This document shows positions 1 through 7,968 of a stretch of DNA of 44,544 nt, one piece after another. The DNA is from BOG-1112 sp964635325. GTDB taxonomy: Bacteria > Bdellovibrionota_B > Oligoflexia > Oligoflexales > Bog-1112. Location: assembly GCA_964635325.1 (NCBI GenBank), contig CAZWOL010000022.1:1-44544 (forward strand), given 5' to 3'. The translations under genes and the position numbers were made by a program. Position 1 is the stretch's first letter; the number at the start of each line of letters is the position of its first letter. The notes below the pieces were generated by a model. It was not told the origin of the DNA and ran no database searches. It saw only the letters and a list, made by a program, of their open reading frames with translations.

Positions 1-38
1 ATTCAAATTCTTGGATGCAATAATGCGAGTGACAAGGC

Positions 39-344
39 TCACTGACAGACCTCGTACTGCCATCCTTGCTGAGAGCAATAGAGCTCTAGCATTTTAACTT
101 GACGCTTAAGATCTTCCGCTTGGTCTCGTGAGCTCACACGTGCATAACAGATCGTCGGAAGTTTTCTTTCAACCGCCCTTGATGTCAAAGTGACACCAAG
201 CTTTTCAAAGTCTTTGAGATCGAATAATCTCTGTCTACCCGGTGTGTAGCCAGCTACCTTCACCTTCCCGTCTTTCGCCCAACGGCGAAGCGTATCAGGA
301 TGGATCCCAAGGTGTTTAGCTGCATCTGTAATCTTCATCAACAT
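39..344 (-). pseudogene. Truncated IS607-family serine recombinase (TnpA N-terminal fragment)
   Basis: The 101-residue product has the two-part start of IS607 transposases. A MerR-like helix-turn-helix lies at residues 4-48 (ITDAAKHLGIHPDTLRRWAK, then GRQRLFDLKD). It is followed by the start of a serine-resolvase domain with YARVSSRDQ at 68-75, where S71 is the expected catalytic serine. Full proteins of this family run to about 190-220 residues; here the match stops around V99 and a TGA follows two residues later, so most of the catalytic domain is missing. Neither other frame resumes a recognisable resolvase in the last 38 bases of the window, so this looks like a truncation rather than a single frameshift, although the window edge limits the view. 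No tnpB is visible. The fragment could at most act as a DNA-binding relic. Confidence 0.8.
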
Positions 345-350
345 GCAGAC

Positions 351-378
351 ATTATATGCAACTACATAATTTTGTCAA
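351..378 (-). promoter_or_regulatory. Perfect-consensus sigma70 promoter driving the IS607 remnant
   Basis: Read on the minus strand, TTGACA (378-373) and TATAAT (356-351) are separated by 16 bases. Both hexamers match consensus exactly. The first ATG of the recombinase fragment begins at 344, about 7 bases past the -10 box, which is where transcription would start. The mRNA would therefore be leaderless or nearly so. A second in-frame ATG lies at 338. Confidence 0.7.
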
Positions 379-490
379 GATATATCAATATTTATTTGAG
401 CAGCATCGAGCCCCCCAGAAGTATGTAGATGCAAATAAAAGCAGAGCAGGGATAAGGGGAGAGCGCTGCTCGCTCCCTACTTATTTAAAC

Positions 491-685
491 TTATGAGTAA
501 GTTTGAGTTATTACTTTGAGCGGCTGAGTTGGTTCGTCTGATGCGCATAAGCTGGTTGGTGCCAGCGCGAATAGAAAACTTCCACAAAGTCCAATAAAGA
601 CAATTAGAGCTGCTTGCGCAAGAGTGAGTCCAAACTTTCTAACTCTTGCGTGGTGCGTACGAGCGAGTGCGTGAGAAGTCCCCAT
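491..685 (-). CDS. Possible small exported or single-pass membrane protein overlapping the dnaG 3' end
   Basis: This 64-codon frame starts inside the end of dnaG in another frame, overlaps it by 82 bases and continues past its stop. The product looks like a signal peptide or anchor. Basic residues sit at 9-17, a hydrophobic stretch covers about 20-42 (LTLAQAALIVFIGLCGSFLF), and a small-residue site (SLCA then SDE) leaves a 16-residue polar tail. GGAGG lies 10 bases upstream of the ATG on the minus strand. Against it, the N-terminal third is constrained by dnaG coding and no family is recognised. It could be a chance frame. If real, it would be translationally coupled to dnaG. Confidence 0.3.
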   Translation of the reverse strand: MGTSHALARTHHARVRKFGLTLAQAALIVFIGLCGSFLFALAPTSLCASDEPTQPLKVITQTYS

Positions 686-2433
686 AGTTCAGCATCCTCC
701 ACTTTTTGGACTTTGTAGGATATGGTCTGCTTCTTAAGAGCATCTAAAGTTTGTCGCAGTTGCTTCTTTTTTGCTTCAAGGCGAAGGTGAGCAAAAACAT
801 CGAGTCCCAGATGAGCCCCAAACGCACTACTACGTGTGCGCAAATGTTCGACAAACTGCAATACAATTGGAAAGTTGGTCGCCTTCCAATGGCTGAGCTC
901 CTTGTCTTGTGGGTTTTCTCCCTGACGTAGACATTCACATAGTTCTTTGACAAACAACAACCAGGCTCCCTGAAAATCGAGGTCGTCGCTGATGAGTCTT
1001 TCGATCTCAGGCAGATGCACCTGTCTAGCAAGAGCATAGTATAGGTGACCGATGAATTCTCGTTCTAAAGAGCGCGGTGGTAGGTCTTCAACCGTTAAGG
1101 TATCCGGAAGAGCCTCAATAGGTGTTGTTAGAGTTGCCGGTGCTGCTGATGCAGGAACTTTGGTCTGTACAGTACGGATAACCCCTTTGATTTGTGGATT
1201 CAAAAGATGACTTGCAATCCCCGTCTGCTGAGAGAGCTTTTGTACATACACGGCTCTTCTTATTGGATCTGCAATCTGTTGCAACCACGGTAGCAGACTG
1301 TTTGCTATCAAGTCAGGAAGCCCAGTCTGTGGGGCGTTACGTAATTTGTCATCGATAGCAAAGTCCAAGAGATCAACAGCCTTGGACAAAGCATCGTCGA
1401 TTGCGCTAGGACCTCGTTTACGTAAAAGGCTGTCCGGGTCTTCGCCTGGAGCAAGAAGAGCGACCTTAAAATGCAGCTCAGAGAATGCAAATGCGTTGTC
1501 GACAACCTTCAAAGCTGCGTTGCGACCTGCTTTGTCTCCGTCAAAGACCAAGATAATCTGCTTGGTCGCTGTACTAAGCTTGCGTAAATGCTCGTTTGTA
1601 AGTGCGGTCCCTTGTACTGCAACTGTTTCTTGAAAGCCCTGCTCCCACATCTGTAGAACGTCGAAGTGCCCTTCGACAACGATCACCCTAGATTTTTGTC
1701 GGATGGCATTGCGGGCTTTGTCCAAACCAAAGAGATGTGATCCCTTGTCGAAGCGACTGTTCTTATACTTAGGAACTTCATCACCCAGCGAACGTCCGGT
1801 AAATGCGATGATACGCCCCTGTTCATCACGAATGGGGACTATCAGACGGTTTTGAAAAAAGTCGTAGGTTCGTGCTCGTCCTTGGTTAATGAGCGAACAG
1901 GTCTCCATCTCGGCAGGTGTAAACCCTAAGCTGCGTAGATGTTGAAAGAGCGCATCGGGGGCATCCAAGGCTAGGCCTATACCCAAATCTTCAGCGAGGC
2001 CCTTGGAAAGTTGACGGGTTTCAAGGTAGTTGCGGGCGATTCGTCCCTTAGCCTCATCTTTGAAATTTGCGGAGAAAAAATCTTTGGCAGCTTGTAGGAC
2101 CTGATTCTCGCGAGCTTTTTTCTTCCACTCTAGGGCGTATTTTTTTTCTTCATCGGCTGAAGCAATGCTCACCCCTGCTTTATCTGCTAGCCAGCGCAGA
2201 CTGTCTCTGAAGCCTAGTCCCTGGATTTTGCGGACGAAGCTGATGGCATCTCCGTGTGCACCACAGCCATAGCAGTGGTAGTGGTCATCATATACGTAAA
2301 AGCTGGGGGTGTTTTCTTCGTGAAAGGGACAGCACCCAGTCGCAATATTGCCGCGTCTTTGCAACGCCACCTTCTCACCGATCAGGGTCGCTAGACTAAG
2401 ACGAGAAAGAATTTGTTGTTTGACGTCTTGCAT
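604..2433 (-). CDS. dnaG: DNA primase DnaG
   Basis: This 609-residue protein synthesises RNA primers for replication. The CHC2 zinc-binding domain is at the N-terminus: C35, H38, C54 and C57 in the pattern CPFH...YHCYGCGAHGD. The catalytic core carries the basic FQNRLIVPI strand (about 193-201). The Toprim motifs follow, with E254 in VVEGHFDVL and the DGD acidic pair at 298-300 (VFDGDKAGRNAA), which bind catalytic metal. The C-terminal 150 or so residues are divergent, as is normal for the helicase-interacting domain. Length is typical (about 580-620). The ATG start faces yajQ across a 75-base divergent gap. The usual neighbour rpoD is not seen; downstream is only the small overlapping frame and the IS607 relic. 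Confidence 0.97.
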   Translation of the reverse strand: MQDVKQQILSRLSLATLIGEKVALQRRGNIATGCCPFHEENTPSFYVYDDHYHCYGCGAHGDAISFVRKIQGLGFRDSLRWLADKAGVSIASADEEKKYALEWKKKARENQVLQAAKDFFSANFKDEAKGRIARNYLETRQLSKGLAEDLGIGLALDAPDALFQHLRSLGFTPAEMETCSLINQGRARTYDFFQNRLIVPIRDEQGRIIAFTGRSLGDEVPKYKNSRFDKGSHLFGLDKARNAIRQKSRVIVVEGHFDVLQMWEQGFQETVAVQGTALTNEHLRKLSTATKQIILVFDGDKAGRNAALKVVDNAFAFSELHFKVALLAPGEDPDSLLRKRGPSAIDDALSKAVDLLDFAIDDKLRNAPQTGLPDLIANSLLPWLQQIADPIRRAVYVQKLSQQTGIASHLLNPQIKGVIRTVQTKVPASAAPATLTTPIEALPDTLTVEDLPPRSLEREFIGHLYYALARQVHLPEIERLISDDLDFQGAWLLFVKELCECLRQGENPQDKELSHWKATNFPIVLQFVEHLRTRSSAFGAHLGLDVFAHLRLEAKKKQLRQTLDALKKQTISYKVQKVEDAELWGLLTHSLVRTTQELESLDSLLRKQL

Positions 2434-2508
2434 TTCTTAAAGCCGTGGTTGAGCGGGCAGCAAAGTGGTATTAATATTTGCCCAAATTATTCACTGATGA
2501 GGTTCATC

Positions 2509-3000
2509 ATGCCATCTTTTGATATTGTCTGCGAAGTTGACTTACAGGAGATCGATAATGCGGTCAATCAAGCCTGTAAAGAGATGACAGGCCGCTTTGA
2601 TTTTCGCTCGGGAAAATCTTCTTTGGAGTTTGATAAAGAGAACAAGACTCTTAAAATTCTCGCCGATGACGAGATGAAATTACGTGCTATTCACCAGATC
2701 CTTGAAACAAGGCTTGCCAAACGCGATGTGGACTGCCGGGTTTTGCAGTACGCAAAAGAGGAAGAGACTTCTAATAGGACCCTCAAACAAAAGGTAACCT
2801 TGCGTTCTGGTCTGACCAAGGAAGAGGCTAAGAAGATTACACAATTGATCAAAACATCAGGTCTTAAGGTTCAGCCTGAGATCCAAGATGATCAGGTTCG
2901 AGTTTCGGCAAAGAAGATCGACGACTTGCAAGAAGTCATCGCAGCTGTTAAGCAAGCCAATCTCGGTATTCCTTTGCAATATATTAATATGAGGCGTTAG
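2509..3000 (+). CDS. yajQ: YajQ family nucleotide-binding protein
   Basis: The product is 163 residues when started at the ATG giving MPSFDIVCEVDLQEIDNAV, the classic N-terminus of this family. GAGG at 2499-2502 sits 6 bases before it. The open frame extends about 32 codons further upstream but that part is not family-like. YajQ proteins are two-domain alpha/beta folds; some members bind nucleotides or cyclic-di-GMP, and the cellular role is not settled. The C-terminal GIPLQYINMRR also matches the family ending. ychF begins 5 bases after the stop, so the two genes are very probably co-transcribed. Confidence 0.93.
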   Translation: MPSFDIVCEVDLQEIDNAVNQACKEMTGRFDFRSGKSSLEFDKENKTLKILADDEMKLRAIHQILETRLAKRDVDCRVLQYAKEEETSNRTLKQKVTLRSGLTKEEAKKITQLIKTSGLKVQPEIQDDQVRVSAKKIDDLQEVIAAVKQANLGIPLQYINMRR

Positions 3001-3005
3001 CAGCG

Positions 3006-4124
3006 ATGGGATTTAAGTGCGGTATTATCGGCCTACCCAATGTCGGCAAATCTACAATTTTCAATGCATTGACCGCTAAAGGGGCGCCATCGGAGAATTA
3101 CCCCTTTTGTACTATCGACCCAAACGTCGGGATCGTCGAAGTTGCAGACAAGCGACTTCAAGAAATAGCGGAATACATCAAAAGCAAAGTCGTTATTCCA
3201 TCGGTTGTTGAGTTCGTCGATATCGCTGGTCTGGTTAAGGGGGCCTCTAAGGGTGAGGGCTTGGGGAACAAGTTTCTCGGCCATATTCGTGAGACCAATG
3301 CATTGGCACATGTAGTCCGATGCTTTGATGACTCACAGGTGATCCATGTTGACGGCAAAGTCGATCCTAATCGTGATATCGATACTATCGAAGGTGAGCT
3401 CATCCTGGCTGACAACGAGACTGTTGAAAAGGGGCTGATGCGCTATCGCAAGCAGGCTCGCGGTCAGGCCAAAGAAAATGCAGCGATCGTCACCATGCTC
3501 GAAGCATTGAATTTGCATTTACAGGGTTTAAAGCCTGCACGTGCATTCCCGCTTGCAGATTATACTAAGGACATGCCTTTCGTTGATAAAGCCTTTCAAG
3601 AGTTGCATCTTTTGTCAGCTAAGAAAGTTCTTTATGTCTGCAACGTCGAAGAAGCTCTTGCAGATGGAAAGCAGGATAATGCTTATACCCTGCAAGTCAA
3701 AGAACGAGCAGCCAAAGAAGGTACAGCTTCTGTCATCATCTCAGGAAAAATCGAATCAGAACTGAGCCTACTTGGTCCCGAAGAGAAGAGTGAAATGCTC
3801 GAAGGTCTAGGAATGGATGAGAGTGGTCTCGATCGATTAGCCCGCAAAGGCCATGAGATTCTTGGTCTGCAATCTTATTTCACAGCAGGTGAAAAAGAAG
3901 TACGTGCTTGGACTATTCGTGAAGGTGCCAAAGCTCCTGAAGCAGCAGGTGTCATTCACTCCGACTTTGAGAAAGGGTTTATCTGTGCAGAGGTCTATAC
4001 TGTAGACGACATGCGTCAGACTAAAAACAGAGCACAGCTCAAAGAAAGGGGTCTGATCCGCATCGAGGGCAAAGAGTACGTCGTGAAAGATGGAGACATC
4101 ATGGAGTTCCGTTTTAACGTTTAG
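3006..4124 (+). CDS. ychF: Ribosome-binding ATPase YchF (OLA1-type Obg family)
   Basis: The 372-residue length and motifs match YchF closely. The P-loop GLPNVGKST is at 9-17, the switch region DIAGLVKGASKGEGLGNKFL follows, and CNVEE sits in place of the G4 motif. The G4 position with E rather than D is the family hallmark explaining ATP preference. The last 85 or so residues form the TGS domain (SYFTAGEKEVRAWTI to VKDGDIMEFRFNV). Family members associate with ribosomes and are linked to stress responses. It is 5 bases downstream of yajQ. It ends 61 bases before the convergent gene that finishes inside a repeat-like element. Confidence 0.96.
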   Translation: MGFKCGIIGLPNVGKSTIFNALTAKGAPSENYPFCTIDPNVGIVEVADKRLQEIAEYIKSKVVIPSVVEFVDIAGLVKGASKGEGLGNKFLGHIRETNALAHVVRCFDDSQVIHVDGKVDPNRDIDTIEGELILADNETVEKGLMRYRKQARGQAKENAAIVTMLEALNLHLQGLKPARAFPLADYTKDMPFVDKAFQELHLLSAKKVLYVCNVEEALADGKQDNAYTLQVKERAAKEGTASVIISGKIESELSLLGPEEKSEMLEGLGMDESGLDRLARKGHEILGLQSYFTAGEKEVRAWTIREGAKAPEAAGVIHSDFEKGFICAEVYTVDDMRQTKNRAQLKERGLIRIEGKEYVVKDGDIMEFRFNV

Positions 4125-4135
4125 TGATGGTCCTT

Positions 4136-4200
4136 TTTGCGAAGTTACGAAGCAGGCGATCCCTCGATTCCGTCTGCTTCGCAGGTCATTCAGGATGACG
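4136..4200. repeat. Palindromic dispersed-repeat-like element (CGTCATCCTGA type)
   Basis: On the minus strand it begins CGTCATCCTGAATGAC and continues into CGAAGCAG, a GGAATCGAGGGATC core and CTGCTTCG. The 8-base arms CGAAGCAG/CTGCTTCG pair perfectly, and GTCAT/ATGAC forms a second small dyad. The CGTCATCCTGA...CGAAG...GGATC arrangement resembles short palindromic repeats scattered through many bacterial genomes. Only one copy is visible here. It sits between convergent genes and could also act as a bidirectional terminator, although there is no long T tract. Confidence 0.5.
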
Positions 4201-5127
4201 AGGCAGAATACCTGCGAGAATGCGTGTGGGTGCATTTAAGACTGGCACCAATCCAAGAAGCATCTCGTCCTCCACATTTTCAAAAAAACTATCCAGTGCA
4301 AATCCTTCATCTCCTGTAGACCATTCGCTACGAATGCTCTCCAGAAAATTCTTAAATCTCTTCGGCCACGTCTTCTTAGGAGAGTTGTGTGAGACATGTA
4401 GCCTTGCATCTGGAAATGCTTGGCGAATGAGTAAGAGTCGTGCCGCATCACAAAGTGTAAACGATCGTATTTGAATTTTTGCAAGTACGGGTTCGGAGAG
4501 CTTTGTGCGAAGCATAGTAACGATGCATTGTCGATGCAGCTCTGGTTCTTCTGCTAATTCTGCACGAGCATTTGCCCAACTAAGACCGGAACGTGAAGTC
4601 GTCTCGATGGGGATATAGAGTCGGTAGGGGCGACCGGGAGCTAGAAGGCTCGAGATTGTCGCATCTGGGAGAAAGTGCGCAATGAACCCGTCCTTCCACT
4701 GTCGTTCGCCTTCACCGAAGACTGGGATCACAAGCTGTGCTTTTTTTCCATCGCTTGTAGGCCATGTTTGAGGAAGTGCATCAAAGCTTGAAGTCGTCAC
4801 CAGCAATTCAAAGTGATCCCGAATTCTTGCAGATAGATCTTGCGGCCATTGCACCCGATACATTGCATCTCTAACGAGCTCAAGCTCCAGGTCTACTCTT
4901 TTCTCTTTGCTGAGATAACGCAAGGACGGCCCCATCCTATCCAAGCGTATAAGAATTAACGGTACTTCTAGATCATCTGCAAAATGTTGCATTCCCTGCA
5001 ATGGACTTATGATGCGCAGAACTAATGAGGGTTTGTTCTCTGAAGAGGGGCTAGGATCTGTGATTTTTTCTAAGCTAAGATAGTCCATCGTCAAGCGGCC
5101 TGCTGAATATGTGAAATGACTCGCCAC
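4186..5127 (-). CDS. Hypothetical protein, 313 residues, ending in a repeat element
   Basis: I do not recognise the family. The product looks soluble: no signal peptide and no membrane segment, with mixed alpha/beta composition and many Leu/Arg. Tryptophans are spread along it (for example WPQDL, TWPTSDGKK, SWANARAEL). The last residues RHPE and the stop codon are encoded by the repeat-like element at 4136-4200, so the original C-terminus may have been replaced. The start at 5127 gives MASHFTYSAGRL; an internal ATG at M14 (MDYLSLEKI) is a possible alternative. It converges with ychF and diverges from aroK. The long intact frame supports a real gene. Confidence 0.65.
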   Translation of the reverse strand: MASHFTYSAGRLTMDYLSLEKITDPSPSSENKPSLVLRIISPLQGMQHFADDLEVPLILIRLDRMGPSLRYLSKEKRVDLELELVRDAMYRVQWPQDLSARIRDHFELLVTTSSFDALPQTWPTSDGKKAQLVIPVFGEGERQWKDGFIAHFLPDATISSLLAPGRPYRLYIPIETTSRSGLSWANARAELAEEPELHRQCIVTMLRTKLSEPVLAKIQIRSFTLCDAARLLLIRQAFPDARLHVSHNSPKKTWPKRFKNFLESIRSEWSTGDEGFALDSFFENVEDEMLLGLVPVLNAPTRILAGILPRHPE

Positions 5128-5293
5128 AGCTTCACTTTTGGTACGAGGCTGATTTTAGGCGAAAAATGCTTTACAATAAGATAGTGTACGCCTTTTGCTG
5201 GGTAAAGTTGTTCTGCACTTTAGCAGCCGTCATGTAGATGTTTGTGTGCGCACATAAATTGTTGTTGTAGAGACGCTAAGGTTGAAATAGTTC

Positions 5294-5911
5294 ATGAGAG
5301 ACAGTGATTTTCACTTCCCATCGCAAAAAACTCACCTAGGTCCAAAGAATTTAATACTTTTGGGTCTTAGCGGAGCTGGCAAAACACTCATTGGTCGAAG
5401 CCTCGCCCAACAAACTGGTTTTGGCCTCCTAGATCTCGATAGTACGATTGAGGAATCACAAAAAAAAAAAATAGCGGAACTTTTTGCTGAAAATGGCGCC
5501 ACCTACTTCCGGGACTTAGAGTCTCGATGCTTGGCGGCAATGACCAACCTTCGCAACCATGTTTTGGTGCTGGGTGGTGGCACTTTACAAAGAGATGAAA
5601 ATTTCCAAATTGCTAAGCAACTTGGTCTCCTTATTTGGGTCGACACACCTCTATCTGCAATTGCGTGGCGCTTATCCCATAACCCCTCAGAACTGAAGAA
5701 ACGTCCACTTCTATCCGATCTCTCAAATGAGGGAGATAGTCAGCAGCTCTATACCAGTCTCTTAAAGCGACTTGATGGTATCTTAGAAGAACGCGTTGCT
5801 CGTTATCGAGAATCTTCCGTCGTGTTTAGCGACAGCTGCTCCGCTCCCGAAATTTGTGCACAACGCATCGTTCACTTGATTGGTCGGCATCTGAGTGGCA
5901 AGAAGTCCTAA
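5294..5911 (+). CDS. aroK: Shikimate kinase
   Basis: The product phosphorylates shikimate at the 3-hydroxyl using ATP, in the chorismate pathway. Walker A is GLSGAGKT at 24-31. LDLDS at 46-50 supplies the magnesium/substrate aspartates, FRDLE at 72-76 the substrate-binding arginine, and GGG at 94-96 the shikimate-binding loop. KRPLL and ERVARYRE follow as the lid and final helix. At 205 residues it is longer than the usual 170, mostly from a 17-residue N-terminal extension. Codons 56-60 contain a run of twelve A (5460-5471), prone to slippage. The gspC genes begin 104 bases downstream on the same strand; co-transcription is possible but unproven. Confidence 0.92.
   Translation: MRDSDFHFPSQKTHLGPKNLILLGLSGAGKTLIGRSLAQQTGFGLLDLDSTIEESQKKKIAELFAENGATYFRDLESRCLAAMTNLRNHVLVLGGGTLQRDENFQIAKQLGLLIWVDTPLSAIAWRLSHNPSELKKRPLLSDLSNEGDSQQLYTSLLKRLDGILEERVARYRESSVVFSDSCSAPEICAQRIVHLIGRHLSGKKS
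5460..5471 (+). repeat. Poly-A tract (A12) inside aroK
   Basis: Twelve consecutive A residues encode the KKK stretch just after the Walker A region of shikimate kinase. Gain or loss of one base would truncate the enzyme. The tract is also long enough for RNA polymerase slippage. Confidence 0.9.
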
Positions 5912-6015
5912 ACGAGGACGATGCGCACAAGGACAGAAAGTGTTCCACAGTACACTAAGGTACCTGTGCGTAGCAGCAAAACCTGCTATATTTTGAACAC
6001 TCTTCGCAAACAACG

Positions 6016-7002
6016 ATGATCAGAGTAGAGGGAGTTATGCAAGCTCACGAAATTCTCCTAGCCTATTTGGGTAAGTTTCTCAAACTCCCGTTTCGGGGCA
6101 TTCTCATTGTAATGGCCTTCACATTTGTGTTGGCTGTGTGTTCGTCTTTGGCTCTCTACCATTTAGTGAGTCCCAGTATCAGTAGTAGGGGGGCATCGGT
6201 TAAATCTGCACAAATTTTTGTCAGTCGTGAGAATCCAACCCTATCTCACGATGCACTTAAAACGATCATAAATCGAAACATTTTCAACAAAACTGGTGAA
6301 ATTCCCAAAGACGAGATGACGAAGGCGGAAAAATCTGCCTCTCAACGTGAGGAGCTTATTAAGTCAGAATTACCATTGAGGTTAGTAGGTGTTATTTATG
6401 GGGGCAGTCCGCTCGATGGCATCGCAATGATTGAAAATACTGAGAGTAAAAAGACGAATAGCTTTCTTGTCGGTGAAAACGTTATTCGTGATGCGATTCT
6501 AGCAGAGGTGCAAGAGAATCGTGCCATCCTCTTGGTGACGGATCACAAAGAATATATCGAGGTAGCGGATATACCGATCTTGCGAAGTAAACGCGCCAAG
6601 AAGCCTGGCAAACTAGCGGGCCCAGCAGCTAGCTTGCTACCCAGTGGAAAGTTTGCAGAGGAAGGTTTTGAACGAGATGGCAATTCCATCACTATGTCTG
6701 CGGACTATCGTCAAAAATTACTGACCTCGGATTTTTCAAAGGTCTTGCAAGACTCCAAGGCAGAACCCTTTTATGAAGGTGGGGAGCTTGCAGGTTTTCG
6801 TCTGACACGTATACGCGCGGATTCCGTTTACGAAAAAGGTGGTTTGCAGAATGATGACATCGTCAAAGAAATCAACGGCGTTTCTCTCGTCGATACAGGT
6901 CAGGCCATCAAGTTACTCAATTCTCTTCGTGGAGAAAATGATATAGAGGTCGGGATCAATCGTGGTGGAAAGAAAGTTAATGTTCATATTCAGGTAAAAT
7001 GA
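6016..7002 (+). CDS. gspC: T2SS inner-membrane clamp protein GspC, first copy
   Basis: GspC links the inner-membrane platform to the secretin. The product has 328 residues. A cytoplasmic N-terminus is followed by one membrane helix (about 28-50). The periplasmic homology region carries the typical RNIFNKTGE motif near 90 and a LRLVGVIYGG strand. A C-terminal PDZ domain (about 248-328) has GFRLTRIRADSVYEKGGLQ and DDIVKEINGVSL. An alternative ATG at 6037 (MQAHEILLAYLG) lies just behind a GAGGGAG. Its stop overlaps the start of a second, clearly related gspC by 4 bases (ATGA). Two gspC genes in a row are unusual. Confidence 0.88.
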   Translation: MIRVEGVMQAHEILLAYLGKFLKLPFRGILIVMAFTFVLAVCSSLALYHLVSPSISSRGASVKSAQIFVSRENPTLSHDALKTIINRNIFNKTGEIPKDEMTKAEKSASQREELIKSELPLRLVGVIYGGSPLDGIAMIENTESKKTNSFLVGENVIRDAILAEVQENRAILLVTDHKEYIEVADIPILRSKRAKKPGKLAGPAASLLPSGKFAEEGFERDGNSITMSADYRQKLLTSDFSKVLQDSKAEPFYEGGELAGFRLTRIRADSVYEKGGLQNDDIVKEINGVSLVDTGQAIKLLNSLRGENDIEVGINRGGKKVNVHIQVK

Positions 7003-7955
7003 TGTTTGAAAAACTGCGAAATCTGTTTGCATCGAAGAAAGAAACATCATTCTTCGCAACACATCGCGACCTGCTTTTACGTCTAGGTCTCGTCCTCCTG
7101 TTTTCATATCTGACGGCAAGTGTTTTCAATGCAGCATTACTTCCGAGAATTATGAAGACGATAGTAGCTGCTCGACCTGTATCTAAAGGCGATGTCTCTG
7201 CCTCGGGCCCAAATTTAAAAAATCTTCCAAACTATCATGCGGTTAAGAAGGCAGTGCTCGAACGCAATGTATTCAATCAGACGGGAGAAGTTCCTCTCGA
7301 AGAAAGTGATGATAAGCGAGATAAGTCCAAATTAGCTTTCGATCTCGATGCCCCCTGTGAAAAACCTTCGCTCAAACTAACTCTTATCGGATTGATTTCT
7401 ATTGATGGCGAGAAACGTTCTGTTGCCACAATCAAAGAAGAGGGGTACGAAACCTCGGATATATACAACGAGGGAGACTTTATCATTGGCACAGACAATG
7501 TTCAGGTTGCTAAGATCACTCGCAATCAAGTGATCCTCAACAATGAAGGACGCAAAGAGTGTCTGACTTTGAAGCTCGGTGATGAAAACTTTCTCAAAAG
7601 TATGGCAAGTGCTGGCGCAGGAATTGAAGAGATTACAAATGTGGTCCTGGATTCGAAATATATTCTGTCTGAGCTCGGTGAAGGGTCTGCAAAAATCATT
7701 CAGACAGTGCGCCTAGTCCCAAATACGGTAAGTACGGGAGTCAATGGATTCAAAATTTTTGCCATTCCTCCGGGTTCTTTGTTGGATCGAGCCGGTTTTA
7801 AGGATAATGATGTGATCACTCAGGTAAATAAGATCACGATGACCGCAGAACAAGGTTTTGCTCTTTACCAAGCCCTGCAGGATGAGAAACTAATCCGAGT
7901 CAATGTGCTCCGAGAGGGCACTGTTCCTAAAACGATTGTTATCAAAGTTAGATAG
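6999..7955 (+). CDS. gspC: T2SS inner-membrane clamp protein GspC, second copy
   Basis: The 318-residue protein has the same architecture as its upstream neighbour. It has a short basic N-terminus, a membrane helix (about 27-47), a homology region with RNVFNQTGEVP and LKLTLIGLIS, and a C-terminal PDZ-like domain (about 235-318: GFKIFAIPPGSLLDRAGF, then DNDVITQVNKITM). The two copies align over their whole length but are strongly diverged, so this is an old duplication and not an assembly artefact. The ATGA overlap with copy 1 indicates translational coupling. The start may be ATG 6999 or the adjacent ATG 7002. The next gene is the first of two secretins, 13 bases downstream. Confidence 0.85.
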   Translation: MMFEKLRNLFASKKETSFFATHRDLLLRLGLVLLFSYLTASVFNAALLPRIMKTIVAARPVSKGDVSASGPNLKNLPNYHAVKKAVLERNVFNQTGEVPLEESDDKRDKSKLAFDLDAPCEKPSLKLTLIGLISIDGEKRSVATIKEEGYETSDIYNEGDFIIGTDNVQVAKITRNQVILNNEGRKECLTLKLGDENFLKSMASAGAGIEEITNVVLDSKYILSELGEGSAKIIQTVRLVPNTVSTGVNGFKIFAIPPGSLLDRAGFKDNDVITQVNKITMTAEQGFALYQALQDEKLIRVNVLREGTVPKTIVIKVR

Positions 7956-7968
7956 AGAGACGTAAAGC

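Noticed and set aside
457..480. GC-rich imperfect hairpin after the small ORF as a dnaG terminator
   Set aside because: The stem is interrupted and no T run follows on the minus strand, so termination cannot be supported.
2413..2508. Upstream extension of the yajQ frame
   Set aside because: The 32 extra codons are not family-like, and the ATG at 2509 has a good ribosome site and the canonical N-terminus.
3837..4235. 132-codon minus-strand frame opposite the ychF end
   Set aside because: It lies over the conserved TGS domain of ychF and overlaps the repeat; no protein-like features.
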